DNA of 64,000 bases. Origin: Acinetobacter pittii ATCC 19004 = CIP 70.29. Its GTDB lineage: Bacteria > Pseudomonadota > Gammaproteobacteria > Pseudomonadales > Moraxellaceae. The notes beneath the pieces are model-generated. The model saw nothing but the letters and a program-made list of their open reading frames with translations, did no database searches and was not told the origin of the DNA. The translations under genes and the position numbers were made by a program. Each line of letters starts with the position of its first letter. Within the stretch, counting starts at the first letter, position 1. The stretch lies in NCBI RefSeq assembly GCF_000369045.1, contig NZ_KB849790.1, forward strand, positions 62,001 to 126,000. The letters are read 5' to 3'. This document shows, piece after piece, positions 19,204 through 27,596 of the stretch.

Positions 19204-21282
19204 TTAGTGCCGTTGTAGGTAAAAAGGAACATTTGAAGCACCGTGGCGTTTTTCTTCAGCAGCTGCATTTTCAGAAATCGCTCCCAATAGACCACCACTA
19301 AAATTAATAGTTTTGTTCTGCCCGGTGACATTAATTAATGTATTGATCTTATTGATCATCTCTTGACTCAATTGATTTTGTTTCTGCTGTTCAGCAATTA
19401 ATTGGCTACTTTTTTCTTCAGCTGAAGCTTGCTGGGCTTTGCTTTGCTCAATGGCTTGTTGAACAAAGTCAGGACTTTCTCCACCTGAACCAATACCAAT
19501 TTTTGCTAAAAGCCCGCTGACAAGGTTATATCCTGCATCATCAATGGGTTTAATTAATTGTGAGCCAGCATAAGCAGCTGCAACCCCTCCAACAGCAGAT
19601 GCTCCCCCAATAGCTTTTGTAGCTGTACCAGCTGCCCCAGCACTAGCTGCACCCACCACACCTTTACCGCCAACAATTTGACCCAAAGCAGCACCACCAG
19701 CTGCAACTGCAAGAGCTTTCAAAGCTAATTCAGTTGCACCCATTGCAGTAATTAACTGCGGGTATTTGTTAGTTATCTCAGTGACTTTCTGGCCCATATC
19801 TCCAAGCAGCTTAGTTGAATCCTGTAAAGTCTGATATTCGGCATTTTTTCTTGTAACGTCAAAGGAGTTAATGCCAACCGATGCTAATTCAGTTTTATTG
19901 TAATTATATTTAAGGTCTCTGGTTTGTTCCCCCTTAGTAAGGGCCGTATCTGTCATTTCATCCCATTGTTTTTTATATCGCTTAATGGCAACAAGTGTCA
20001 TTAGAGATTGTTGATCAGGCAAGATAGCAGCTAAACCAGATTGTTCATAAATACCTTGTTGTGTTTCTAATATTGCTTGAGCCTGTGCATCATTTTTCGC
20101 TGCAACCATTTTTTTTACAATAGCTTGCATTCTCTTATCTTTAGCTAAGATTTCATCAGCAACATCATAAAAAACATCAAAATCTGTTTTGCCATTATTT
20201 TTTCCTGCTGCATAACGATCTGGTAAATTTATACTTTGTTTCTTTTTTAGACGCTCAATAGTATCTGATGAATACATTTTCCCTAGAAAGTTTTGGACGT
20301 TGGTGTCAGCTTCACCAGAGGTACCAGCAGTTTTCATCGCAATCTCATTTAAAGCAATGAGTTGAGCAACAGCACGTTCACTATTTACCTTATCAACAGA
20401 GAGCTTTCCAAGCTGCGCTGGTAAAGCTTTTGCGATATCTTTTGCACTCATTGCTCCTAAATCGTCTGCTTTAATGACCATAGCTTGAACTTTAGACTCA
20501 TTCAGATTACGAGATTTAGCAGCCACACCAACTTGAGCAAAATCAAGAATATCACCTCCTGAAGCAAGTGCTGACTTACCAGCCTCAAAATGTGCCCGTG
20601 CTAGGTTTGATTTCATTTTCTGAAGATCGTTATCGTTGTAAGCACCATTAGCAATTAATGCATCCATTGCGAGGAATGATTGATCACGATCAACACCGCC
20701 ATTAATCGCATTTCCTACAACAATCTTATTCATCCAATCTTTGGTGCTATTCCAATCAGTTGGTGAATCTGATAGTTTTTGAGCTGCATAATGCAAATCG
20801 CGGTCATAATCCACAGTACGTTTAATGGGTTGCTGTAGAGCATAGCCAGCCCCAATTGCAGCTCCACCAATGGTTGAAACTTTCTGCCACAATGACATTG
20901 TCTGCTGAGTTGATTGGTGTGTACGCTTACTAGATTGTTCAACCTGCTTTGACCAGTTTGCTAACTGTTGTGCTGAACCAACCTGTTGTTTTAAAAGCTG
21001 GCTTTGAAGTTTTGTCTGAATTGATTGTTGACGTAAAACCCCCTCAAGCATCTTGTTTGTACGTAGTAATTGATCCCCTGCGCGGGCAGTATTCAAAGTC
21101 TCACGTGTACCAACTTTAGCTGTATTTACAAACTTAGCTTGAGCAGAGGCAACCTGTGTCCATTGCGTATTAATTTTAGTGGTGGCTTGAATTTGCTGGT
21201 CAGAAATGCGTTTCATCTCTTGTGCAGCTTGCTGGCCTTTAATCTGCAATGTCAAAGAAACTGTAGAGTTGCTTCCGCTCAT
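19204..21282 (-). CDS. Tail length tape measure protein
   Basis: 692 residues and the longest structural gene of the usual tail set. The first 130 residues are rich in Gln, Ser and Lys and predicted to be coiled coil (QQAAQEMKRISDQQIQATTK). A hydrophobic Ala/Gly-rich stretch (about 515-590, VAAGGAALGQIVGGKGVVGA) is the membrane-active part typical of tape measures. The C-terminus returns to coiled coil. It should set tail length and guide DNA entry. It lies directly after the gp41/42 chaperone frame. Confidence 0.86.
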   Translation of the reverse strand: MSGSNSTVSLTLQIKGQQAAQEMKRISDQQIQATTKINTQWTQVASAQAKFVNTAKVGTRETLNTARAGDQLLRTNKMLEGVLRQQSIQTKLQSQLLKQQVGSAQQLANWSKQVEQSSKRTHQSTQQTMSLWQKVSTIGGAAIGAGYALQQPIKRTVDYDRDLHYAAQKLSDSPTDWNSTKDWMNKIVVGNAINGGVDRDQSFLAMDALIANGAYNDNDLQKMKSNLARAHFEAGKSALASGGDILDFAQVGVAAKSRNLNESKVQAMVIKADDLGAMSAKDIAKALPAQLGKLSVDKVNSERAVAQLIALNEIAMKTAGTSGEADTNVQNFLGKMYSSDTIERLKKKQSINLPDRYAAGKNNGKTDFDVFYDVADEILAKDKRMQAIVKKMVAAKNDAQAQAILETQQGIYEQSGLAAILPDQQSLMTLVAIKRYKKQWDEMTDTALTKGEQTRDLKYNYNKTELASVGINSFDVTRKNAEYQTLQDSTKLLGDMGQKVTEITNKYPQLITAMGATELALKALAVAAGGAALGQIVGGKGVVGAASAGAAGTATKAIGGASAVGGVAAAYAGSQLIKPIDDAGYNLVSGLLAKIGIGSGGESPDFVQQAIEQSKAQQASAEEKSSQLIAEQQKQNQLSQEMINKINTLINVTGQNKTINFSGGLLGAISENAAAEEKRHGASNVPFYLQRH

Positions 21283-21285
21283 AGC

Positions 21286-21564
21286 TTAGCCCTTGGGTTT
21301 TGAATGTCTGCGGACATTAGTCACATAAGTTTTTGTCACTGTTGAACTAGACCCGTTTGATTGGGTTTGAGTGGTGACAGATGATTGTGATTTGGGTGTA
21401 TTTTGTTGATGAGTATTATCAAGCCGCTCATCACTGAGTAAGGCCACAGCCAGATCAAGCGGGATATTCAACGCTTGATCGGGGGGAATACCAATATCTA
21501 TCAGTCTTCTGATGATTCTTGCTCTTGCTCGGAACTCTCGGCTGCTTCCTTTGCATCTAAGGCA
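21286..21564 (-). CDS. gp42-like tail assembly chaperone extension, read by -1 frameshift
   Basis: This frame is open from 21564 to the stop at 21286, with no ATG; only a TTG at 21471 could start it. It overlaps the gp41 frame and is offset by -1. It encodes FRARARIIRRLIDIGIPPDQ then the PLDLAVALL helix and a Ser/Thr-rich tail, as expected for the second half of a G-GT type chaperone. Contractile-tail phages usually make the long form by ribosomal slippage. A possible slip site is the A-run in GATGCAAAGGAAG near 21545-21556, but it is not a classic heptamer. Confidence 0.6.
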   Translation of the reverse strand, partial: CLRCKGSSREFRARARIIRRLIDIGIPPDQALNIPLDLAVALLSDERLDNTHQQNTPKSQSSVTTQTQSNGSSSTVTKTYVTNVRRHSKPKG

Positions 21565-21836
21565 TCACGTAAGCCTTCAAGATATTTCAAATTTGCACGC
21601 GATGAATGGCCAAGCATGTCATAAGTGATTTCATGCTCATTACCTTCATCATCAACAAGTTTAGTCATCGCTGCCAAATCAGCAATATGAACAAATTGTC
21701 CAATTCCAATTTTTGCTTGGGCTTCAAGATACTCAATTGCAGTTGGTTGGCGCATCACAATATTTCGACTTTTAATATCGGTTTGACCAACTAACTTTTT
21801 CAAAGCTTTGGGCAAAGTACCTTTAATTTCACTCAT
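21501..21836 (-). CDS. Tail assembly chaperone (Mu gp41-like)
   Basis: 111 residues located between the tube and tape genes, where Mu-like phages encode the chaperone that wraps the tape measure. KLVGQTDIKSRNIVMRQPTA and EITYDMLGHSSRANLKYLEG are family-like, and the end is a Gln/Glu/Ser tail. The last 64 bases overlap the -1 frame of gp42. It follows the tube gene by 11 bases. Confidence 0.8.
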   Translation of the reverse strand: MSEIKGTLPKALKKLVGQTDIKSRNIVMRQPTAIEYLEAQAKIGIGQFVHIADLAAMTKLVDDEGNEHEITYDMLGHSSRANLKYLEGLRDALDAKEAAESSEQEQESSED

Positions 21837-21847
21837 TTTTCATACAC

Positions 21848-22225
21848 CTATAGTGTTTCATCAAGATAATCTAAGCAGAACATTTCCAAGTCACGCATGG
21901 TTTCACCATTTACTTCATATGACTTACTAATTGACTGCACGTTACAATCAATAAAGGTTTCACGGTAATTACCATCAGGCGATTCAACAGAAAGACGACC
22001 ATCTTCAACTGCCAACCAATTAACTGTGTCCTTTCCATTCGGAATTACAACTGAGGCCGTCAACTGATAGGTTGTGATTCCTTTTGATTTATACTTCACC
22101 CGTTGTTTTCGGTTCATTGTTGGGACTGGGCGATTGCCCGTAGTAATTGATGATGTAAAACGAGCAACGTCATAATCAAGCCCGTTAAAGCTCATGACGA
22201 TTGCACCAACTGCATCTTCAGACAT
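21848..22225 (-). CDS. Tail tube protein (Mu gpM-like)
   Basis: 125 residues of the Mu M family, which polymerises into the inner tube of the contractile tail. Features are FNGLDYDVARFTSSITTGNR, then KGITTYQLTASVVIP and the final LEMFCLDYLDE. Upstream on the minus strand lie two hairpins that separate it from the sheath C-part. Length is close to Mu M (118). Confidence 0.85.
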   Translation of the reverse strand: MSEDAVGAIVMSFNGLDYDVARFTSSITTGNRPVPTMNRKQRVKYKSKGITTYQLTASVVIPNGKDTVNWLAVEDGRLSVESPDGNYRETFIDCNVQSISKSYEVNGETMRDLEMFCLDYLDETL

Positions 22226-22278
22226 TGTTCAACACTCTTTTTTAAGATGACCCATTGTCAAATAACTATTTAAATAAG

Positions 22279-22303
22279 ATCAGGCGGAAATACTTCCGCC
22301 TAA
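22279..22303 (-). repeat. Conserved intergenic hairpin, copy 2
   Basis: ATCAGGCGGAAATACTTCCG then CCTAA on the plus strand; stem GGCGGAA / TTCCGCC. It lies between the sheath C-part terminator and the tube gene. Confidence 0.7.
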
Positions 22304-22311
22304 TAATAAAA

Positions 22312-22332
22312 AAGACCGCACTAAGCGGTCTT
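22312..22332 (-). terminator. Terminator after the tail sheath C-part
   Basis: Stem AAGACCGC / GCGGTCTT, 5-base loop, followed by TTTT on the minus strand. It lies 22 bases after the stop at 22354. Confidence 0.8.
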
Positions 22333-22353
22333 GTATGATCTGATCTAGGTGAA

Positions 22354-23163
22354 TCAATAGATATCAAGCGTAGTCCCAATGACATGCATACCACGTACTA
22401 AATGAGTTGGGGCTTTCACATTAACACGGTACTGATCTGTTGCATCCGGAGTCACAACAATCTCATCTAGACTTTCACGCACATTTTCAAGAATCTCAGC
22501 ATCTTCAAGCTGAATCAAACGGGCTGAAATAATAGATTTAATATTGCGGCGTTGAGCAGCCGTGTTTTTACGACGACGTTCTTTTTTAAGGTCCTGACGC
22601 ACGACTTTACGTGTGTAGTCAACAATCAATACACAGTTAATATCAAGCATAAGATCGTCAGACTCACCAGAATCCGGGTTCATACGATAAGTCGAAATGG
22701 CACGAACAATTTCCGGTTTACCGTCTGCACCCGTTTCGATCATACAAACGCCTTTATTCATTGCTGCTTCCATACGTTCAAACGTTAGCTTGAACTCATC
22801 AGCAACAGGTGTAAGACCACCTAAGTTGACACCATTGAATGGCAATGCCGGGTCGTTAGAATCGGCTAAAGCTGCTGCGATTGCTGCGGCAATTTCAGGT
22901 TCTTGACCAGTTGCACCATGATAGCAAGGGCAGATCACACGATAATTGGTTTTTACTGGAGCTTGTGCCGCAAAAGCTTCAGCTGCTTCAATATCTGAAA
23001 AAGGTACAACTAGAATTGCTGGACGTTGTTCAATTGAGTCGCTGACAGATGTTAAGTGGTCGATCCATGCAGTTGTATCAGCTCCAGCTGCTGGAGGAGA
23101 TGATACGGCAATGATGGTGTGACCGAGTGGTTTGATTGTATCAAGTGTATTTTGAAGAGTCAT
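22354..23163 (-). CDS. Tail sheath protein, C-terminal part of a split gene
   Basis: 269 residues matching the middle and end of Mu-type sheath gpL. It begins at DTIKPLGHTIIAVSSPPAAG, continues with DHLTSVSDSIEQRPAIL and NGVNLGGLTPVADEFKL, and has the closing domain with LDINCVLIVDYTRKVVRQDL. Intact sheaths are about 390-500 residues and start with a segment that is absent here but is found at 26202-26552. It has its own ATG with AAGGA 7 bases upstream, overlapping the stop of the 1006-aa gene. The frame is clean, so it is likely translated. It could be a functional two-piece sheath or a disrupted one. Confidence 0.78.
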   Translation of the reverse strand: MTLQNTLDTIKPLGHTIIAVSSPPAAGADTTAWIDHLTSVSDSIEQRPAILVVPFSDIEAAEAFAAQAPVKTNYRVICPCYHGATGQEPEIAAAIAAALADSNDPALPFNGVNLGGLTPVADEFKLTFERMEAAMNKGVCMIETGADGKPEIVRAISTYRMNPDSGESDDLMLDINCVLIVDYTRKVVRQDLKKERRRKNTAAQRRNIKSIISARLIQLEDAEILENVRESLDEIVVTPDATDQYRVNVKAPTHLVRGMHVIGTTLDIY

Positions 23164-23174
23164 GATGTTGTTCC

Positions 23175-26100
23175 TTAAGGTAATGGCGCTGTAAGTAAAT
23201 ACATTGGTTGGTTAGCAAAAGCATCTGCACTACTACCACCTGTGCCTTTTGATGCAAGCATGACTAACTCGTTATCTAACAGCATGTAGTCTGGATTAAA
23301 CGTAAGCTCCAGCAAATACGTATTAAATTTTGCAAGACATGAATCTTTCGGACGATTCTTTGTTGTGACATCAATAATTCGAATATCGTTTTCACGGTTC
23401 ATATTTGACGTGTGATAAACAACAAAAATCTTTCCTGACACCGAACAACCAATCAAAGGTCTGCTGATTTCGTTTGTTGTAACTGGACCAGATAAGTCGT
23501 AGTAAAAATCAAAATCACTGACTGTTTCACTGTCCCATTCAGTTCCGTTAAACCAGATGTGTACGATTTGTGTCTTATTGTTCGCGTCATATTGAAAAAT
23601 GACAGTGTGATAATGACTGTTTAAATCACAACACCCGCCATTTTGATTTACGTAACCTGAATTTTGAGGAGCATTAAAAATTTTCTCGCTATTCGTTTCG
23701 GTGAGAGGAGCAGGAAAAGTTTTTGTACCGTCAGCAGATGTCCATGTTTCACCCATGTCCATACTTTTCGCATAGAACATGCCGTAATTTGTGTTCGCAG
23801 AACTCGATAACTGGCGATATCCCCAGCACAAATGCAATGAGCCGTCTAGTCCGATGCCAATAAATTGCTCATACGGATTTGAGTTTGTTGCATCAATGAT
23901 CAGTTTCTTTTCATTGAATTCAAGCGTTGTATCATTAAATGTACAAGTGTAGTAAGCGCCATTACCACTAGCACCTTCACGCCAGAAAGCTAGGGTCGTC
24001 CCATCGTGATATCGCACAAAACGAGGATAAGTGACAGCATTTGATAGCGTATATTTAATTTGACGCCATGTTGAAATATCATGTGGATTTGTCGTGATTG
24101 TGGCGCGGCATGGATGACCATGGTGATTGCCTGTGACAATGATGTAGCCATCTTTTGTCACAGTTACAGCATAGTTATTATGCCCATCTAATGCATTTGG
24201 TACAGCAAATGGATTTCCTTCCAATGTACCTAAATTAAATGTATTCCAGCTTAAATCACCCACATTACGTTGTAGAATAATCGGATTCCGATTTTCATCT
24301 ACAACAATCACATACTGCTTATTATCTTGAGAAATGATTGTGTTTTGTGAGAATGGTGCAAAGTTATAACCATTGCGATTGTCGGCGCGTACAGGCAATT
24401 TCTCAAGAATCGCTGTAGTAACTACTGAAGAGCTTGTGTCAACAACTTGGCTCTTAGCATCAGTTAATCGATAAATTGCATACGGACTTCGCAAGTCAAT
24501 TCGAAGATATAAAAAGCCATCATGAGTAGCTGTTACAACAGCCTCACCAGCGACAATGACATTTGACCCAGTTGATACGTATGAATTTAAATTTGAAATG
24601 AAATTTAAATTTTCATCTAGCTGGTTAATATACGCAATTGTTTCAGCAGATCCTGACCCCATACGTGCATTTAATTGAATTACATCCCCAGCTTTAACTG
24701 GAGCAAATGCAGCATATACAATTCCATAAGATGACGCAGTAAGAACTTGTCCATCAGGTTTCATAATGCGGTCAGGAAAGATAAAACATTCATCGATAAT
24801 ATTTAATTTACCAGTCGCATTCAGTGCGTCACGTAATTCACGAACTTCTTCAGCTGTAGCAAAACGCTTAAAGCTTTTGTTATTGAGTTGACGATTTTTC
24901 GGTAATAGTTCAATTTTATAGTCATCAACACCGATGGTATAAAAAACACGTACATACATGAAACCATCTTGTGTTGCAGTACCAACCACAGTTCCTGTAT
25001 ATCGTGTCCGATTTTCTGACCAACCTACGAAATCGACAAGATTCTTATTAGCATCAGTTTGACCCAGATGAGGCACAGGATCAGTTGATGTTGCGTTCCC
25101 AAGTTTCCCAGTCAATCGCACTACATCACCTGCTTTAACAGGGATATAGAATGCAAGCCAGTTGTTTGAATAAGCGATAGAATGATCGGGATTTATTACG
25201 AAATAACCAGCTGGTCTGTATTTATGAGTAACATCCTGTTCATTATTCAATAATACAGCATCAATATCTTCTTTAACTGCATAACCATTTGATTGAGCAG
25301 TTAAAAGGATTTTTGCAGGGCCAGCATCTTTGCGATGACGCATATAAATAAAGCCATCGTGAGTTGCAGTTGCAATACGGGTATATGGTTTAACAGTACC
25401 GACAGATGCCAAATTAAATAAAGAACCAATGAAAGTCTTATTTGCATCAAACTGTAGTAGTAAACCCTGTAGCTCCGTACCGCCCGAGCCGTACCAACCC
25501 GAAACGTCAACCACATCACCAGCTTTAACTGGAATAAAGAAAGCATCCCAAGCTGTTGCCGTTGTACTTTCAACTGAGCCATTATAGTTATAAACAAGCC
25601 CGTTGATTTTTTCGACGGAATCCGTCACATCTTGAGGCAAACCTTTACCCAGATTAAAAGATAGAGTAGTTACGAATCCATCAGCTGCATCTTTTTTTGA
25701 TTCAACTAATTCAATTGCATTTTGATTTGCAACTGCTAGTAAATCAGTACCTTTTTTATACTCTGTACCAGTCCATGTATATGTACCAACTTTTGTTGAA
25801 TCTGGATCAGCATTCACACGGACAGAAACATTAGGCTTTGAAGGTGTATAAGCAAGCATTGCGGCATAACTATCAAATGAAGCCTCATAGCCGCTCTGAG
25901 CTAGAGTCGTTTTAAACTCAATCTCATCAATACGTTCATTCTGTGCATCATCACGCAACTGACTCGCTTGTGCTACTGATAAAACAGTATCGGGTGTTGC
26001 AAAATCTTCCTCATTTTTTAATGCAGCAGAACCGAGTCCAGCCTTAACAAGATCAGACACTTGCTCTAATGGAGCTTTTTTTGTTTCTCCATCTTGAACA

Positions 26101-26195
26101 ACTGGCATGACATCAATAAGAGAAACACTTGAAGTTTGTTCAAGCTCACTAATAGGAGTTCCGGGTACGTCAATGATGATTGTTTGTTGAGCCAT
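23175..26195 (-). CDS. Large tail spike / depolymerase-like protein inside the sheath locus
   Basis: 1006 residues. The N-terminal 95 residues (IDVPGTPISELEQTSSVSLI, then QDGETKKAPLEQVSDL) look like a fibre adaptor. Residues about 215-300, 345-430 and 493-577 are three copies of a beta module with PVKAGDVV near the start and ATHDGFIYMR near the end. From about 600 on there is a beta-propeller-like domain with an Asp-box-type motif (SMDMGETW), resembling BNR-repeat polysaccharide-cleaving proteins. It probably binds or degrades capsule or surface sugar; the catalytic residues are not evident to me. It is transcribed between the two parts of the tail sheath, an unusual place for such a gene. 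Confidence 0.7.
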   Translation of the reverse strand: MAQQTIIIDVPGTPISELEQTSSVSLIDVMPVVQDGETKKAPLEQVSDLVKAGLGSAALKNEEDFATPDTVLSVAQASQLRDDAQNERIDEIEFKTTLAQSGYEASFDSYAAMLAYTPSKPNVSVRVNADPDSTKVGTYTWTGTEYKKGTDLLAVANQNAIELVESKKDAADGFVTTLSFNLGKGLPQDVTDSVEKINGLVYNYNGSVESTTATAWDAFFIPVKAGDVVDVSGWYGSGGTELQGLLLQFDANKTFIGSLFNLASVGTVKPYTRIATATHDGFIYMRHRKDAGPAKILLTAQSNGYAVKEDIDAVLLNNEQDVTHKYRPAGYFVINPDHSIAYSNNWLAFYIPVKAGDVVRLTGKLGNATSTDPVPHLGQTDANKNLVDFVGWSENRTRYTGTVVGTATQDGFMYVRVFYTIGVDDYKIELLPKNRQLNNKSFKRFATAEEVRELRDALNATGKLNIIDECFIFPDRIMKPDGQVLTASSYGIVYAAFAPVKAGDVIQLNARMGSGSAETIAYINQLDENLNFISNLNSYVSTGSNVIVAGEAVVTATHDGFLYLRIDLRSPYAIYRLTDAKSQVVDTSSSVVTTAILEKLPVRADNRNGYNFAPFSQNTIISQDNKQYVIVVDENRNPIILQRNVGDLSWNTFNLGTLEGNPFAVPNALDGHNNYAVTVTKDGYIIVTGNHHGHPCRATITTNPHDISTWRQIKYTLSNAVTYPRFVRYHDGTTLAFWREGASGNGAYYTCTFNDTTLEFNEKKLIIDATNSNPYEQFIGIGLDGSLHLCWGYRQLSSSANTNYGMFYAKSMDMGETWTSADGTKTFPAPLTETNSEKIFNAPQNSGYVNQNGGCCDLNSHYHTVIFQYDANNKTQIVHIWFNGTEWDSETVSDFDFYYDLSGPVTTNEISRPLIGCSVSGKIFVVYHTSNMNRENDIRIIDVTTKNRPKDSCLAKFNTYLLELTFNPDYMLLDNELVMLASKGTGGSSADAFANQPMYLLTAPLP
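24465..25553 (-). repeat. Three tandem beta modules within the spike gene
   Basis: The modules lie at 25553-25296, 25163-24906 and 24719-24465. Each contains PVKAGDVV or PVKAGDVI about residue 8, a Asp/Asn-x-Asn-x-x-x-Phe/Val middle (FDANKTF, TDANKNL, LDENLNF) and a closing ATxDGFxYxR or ATxDGFxYLR motif. The copies are diverged at DNA level, pointing to old duplication. Confidence 0.75.
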
Positions 26196-26201
26196 ACCTT
26201 A

Positions 26202-26552
26202 CTACTCCGGTTCAACCAAAGCGCCACCTTCAGTCTGAAGTGCAGTACCGCCTTCAGTTTGAAGAGCTGTTTGTGTTTGTACACTTTCAACAGTTAATGC
26301 AACAGCCTGAGCATTAACGAGACGATAGGTTTTAACCGCAGCTTTAATCATGCGACCAGCTTGCGAATTGGCACCAAACTTGGCATCGGCTCCAGCTGTG
26401 TCATAAACATCAACTGGGGTGAATTGTCCAGACAAGACATCTAGCGTCACAAAAAGTACTTTTTGCTCATTGGCTGGAAGCCCTGTGCGGAGGGTATTGA
26501 TATTGACGTCTGTATAAACGCCCGGTGTTTTAATGCCCGCAGGAATACTCAT
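26202..26552 (-). CDS. Tail sheath protein, N-terminal part of a split gene
   Basis: 116 residues. The first 90 match the start of Mu-type sheaths: IKTPGVYTDVNINTLRTGLP, then QKVLFVTLDVLSG, then DAKFGANSQAGRMIKAAVKT. The protein then ends in a short repeat (ALQTEGGTALQTEGG) and ALVEPE, a tail of the kind found on small proteins next to phage fibre genes, not in sheaths. The stop is 7 bases before the spike gene start. It overlaps gp37 by one base. Read as a sheath fragment with a new C-terminus. Confidence 0.72.
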   Translation of the reverse strand: MSIPAGIKTPGVYTDVNINTLRTGLPANEQKVLFVTLDVLSGQFTPVDVYDTAGADAKFGANSQAGRMIKAAVKTYRLVNAQAVALTVESVQTQTALQTEGGTALQTEGGALVEPE

Positions 26553-27160
26553 TATTTATTTTCCTTCAGTTCAACCAGATCAGAAGCGTCAACGACGTCA
26601 TCACCCGGCTCAAAGAAATAATTGACATTGATACGGTGGATTTCACCGATTGTTTCATCTTCTTCACGGTCACGATCAGAAGCAGTAATTGTGTATTGCG
26701 TTGTAAATTCTTGAGAAAGCACGCTAATTGATTGTTCACGTGTTTTGGTGTTAAAGATTGTTTTTGTGCGACCAAGTTCGAGAGGTTCCAGTCCAGTTAC
26801 ACCAACGGAAGATAGGTTGTTGCCAATCAGCAGTTTCTGAACACGGTCTAACATTTCGTATGTCCCGATATCACGCCCGGCACCTTGGCGGCGAGCTTCC
26901 TCATTACGCACAGAACGTGCACCGACAAGCACAACAAATTTCACAGGGTATTGAGTCTTGTTAAAACTAATCTTTTTTGGTGTTCCCGAACCCTCAAAAA
27001 CCACCCAAACAGCAGGAAGTGCTTTGATAATTGCCGTTATACCATCATCAAATTCACCCGCATAAGTCTTGATTTCACGCACCCAAGGCCATTTTTTGTC
27101 AGTAATCTGCTTAGACATGACATCTTTAAAGGCTTGCTCAACAACACTTAAATTAGTCAC
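26552..27160 (-). CDS. Mu gp37-like tail-completion protein
   Basis: 202 residues matching the Gp37 family located just before the sheath in Mu-like phages. WVREIKTYAGEFDDGITAII and VWVVFEGSGTPKKISFNKTQ are present, as is YPVKFVVLVGARSVRNEEAR. It overlaps gp36 by 4 bases. Probably a tail terminator or completion protein by position; I infer this from the order only. Confidence 0.78.
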   Translation of the reverse strand: MTNLSVVEQAFKDVMSKQITDKKWPWVREIKTYAGEFDDGITAIIKALPAVWVVFEGSGTPKKISFNKTQYPVKFVVLVGARSVRNEEARRQGAGRDIGTYEMLDRVQKLLIGNNLSSVGVTGLEPLELGRTKTIFNTKTREQSISVLSQEFTTQYTITASDRDREEDETIGEIHRINVNYFFEPGDDVVDASDLVELKENK

Positions 27161-27591
27161 CAGCCTTTACCCCCAAAGTCATGACGTCCAACTTGGAACA
27201 TCACATTATTCGATGAGGTCTTTACTGGTTCAGATTGACCAGCTGGCGTACCACCCACGCCAACAATACCTTTTGAAATATCTTTCAGTTTATTGACAGC
27301 ATCTTCATAACGGGTGCGGATCGGATCATCATCAGTCATTGCGCCTGTGCATGCATGGTAACGCGCCATATGGCAAGCCAGACTTTCAAGAAATGGAGGG
27401 ACAGTTTGCAACGGCAGCTTATAGCGACTCATCAGGTAACCATCAATTTCAGAGTTGGCTTCCTGCAAGGCTGCATTAAGCTTGTCGTAATTAATGACAT
27501 CTTGATAAGGCTGAACATTATCAGTGAGTTGAATTAACTCATGCTCACCGAACTTTTTGATCATCGCGTCTGCCGTTGCATACATATCCAA
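27157..27591 (-). CDS. Mu gp36-like head-tail connector (DUF1320)
   Basis: 144 residues of DUF1320. It opens MDMYATADAMIKKFGEHELI and contains AALQEANSEIDGYLMSRYKL and ESLACHMARYHACTG, characteristic of this head-completion family. It lies 5 bases after the major head gene and overlaps gp37. Confidence 0.85.
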   Translation of the reverse strand: MDMYATADAMIKKFGEHELIQLTDNVQPYQDVINYDKLNAALQEANSEIDGYLMSRYKLPLQTVPPFLESLACHMARYHACTGAMTDDDPIRTRYEDAVNKLKDISKGIVGVGGTPAGQSEPVKTSSNNVMFQVGRHDFGGKGW

Positions 27592-27596
27592 TCACC

